Below, piece by piece: positions 63,911-64,000 of a DNA stretch of 64,000 bases. The stretch is from Rhabdobacter roseus (GTDB lineage Bacteria; Bacteroidota; Bacteroidia; Cytophagales; Spirosomataceae): assembly GCF_014202275.1 (NCBI RefSeq), contig NZ_JACHGF010000004.1, positions 504,463 through 568,462 of the forward strand. Reading direction: 5' to 3'. Made by a program: the position numbers and the translations under genes. Below the pieces are notes generated by a model. That model was not told where the DNA came from and did not search any database. It saw only the letters and a list, made by a program, of their open reading frames with translations. Position 1 is the stretch's first letter. The number at the start of each line of letters is the position of its first letter.

Positions 63911-64000
<90 letters not shown>

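Overview
The window is about 58 kb of GC-rich bacterial chromosome with a roughly 5.5 kb AT-rich insert, and it ends inside an rRNA operon. The organism is a member of the Bacteroidota, most likely Cytophagales (Spirosomataceae or Cytophagaceae type). The grounds are a SusC/SusD pair, a GLPGLI-family protein beside an outer-membrane receptor, a two-cysteine-free (type B) L31, promoters of the TTTG-N20-TAnnTTTG type, and a 16S 5' end typical of the phylum. Genus level cannot be reached from this sequence alone.

Layout. 1-2125 (-): uvrA, truncated by the window edge. 2458-7502 (+): SusC/SusD outer-membrane uptake pair closed by a strong terminator. 7686-11384: small membrane protein, YigZ, an MFS exporter, CorA and a GNAT acetyltransferase. 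11460-14128 (-): two glycosyltransferases and an FkbM methyltransferase, the last two genes AT-richer than their surroundings. 14405-20306: nrdB, recX, an outer-membrane barrel, a phosphoesterase, an FAD oxidoreductase and tyrS. 20648-25748 (+): two exported ferritin-like proteins, a GH43-like/discoidin/FN3 protein, and a tightly packed nucleotidyltransferase plus phosphoesterase pair. 25758-31796 (-): a probable operon of TonB-type barrel, GLPGLI protein, sensor kinase and response regulator. 32246-40257: TPR-containing sensor kinase, GH125 alpha-mannosidase, a HGSNAT-like acyltransferase, queA with a small membrane protein, and a PduO-type cobalamin adenosyltransferase.

40258-45765 is the accessory island. 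It is AT-rich and poor in the GTAC word that saturates the flanks. It holds two unrecognised single-gene units, each followed by a related long imperfect palindrome of attC-like layout (candidate integron-type cassettes without an integrase in view), a broken third reading frame, an SDR plus AraC-type regulator pair, and an unknown membrane protein.

45811-62955 returns to core-like DNA: ilvE, a Spy/CpxP-like periplasmic protein, a beta-mannoside module (AraC regulator, Na+ symporter, GH130 phosphorylase, cupin), an SGNH-like protein, glycerate kinase, a five-gene minus-strand run (GlmU-like, holB, rimB-like, rimK, hemC), rpmE2 and nrdA. The small and large ribonucleotide reductase genes are 45 kb apart. 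63462-64000 holds two tandem rRNA promoters, a boxA-like element and the first 90 bases of 16S rRNA.

The two most notable signals are the cassette-like elements in the island and the extreme over-use of GTAC-centred words (AAAGTACC / GGTACTTT / AGGTACCT) in genes, spacers and terminator stems alike. No CRISPR array, transposase, phage gene or tRNA was found.
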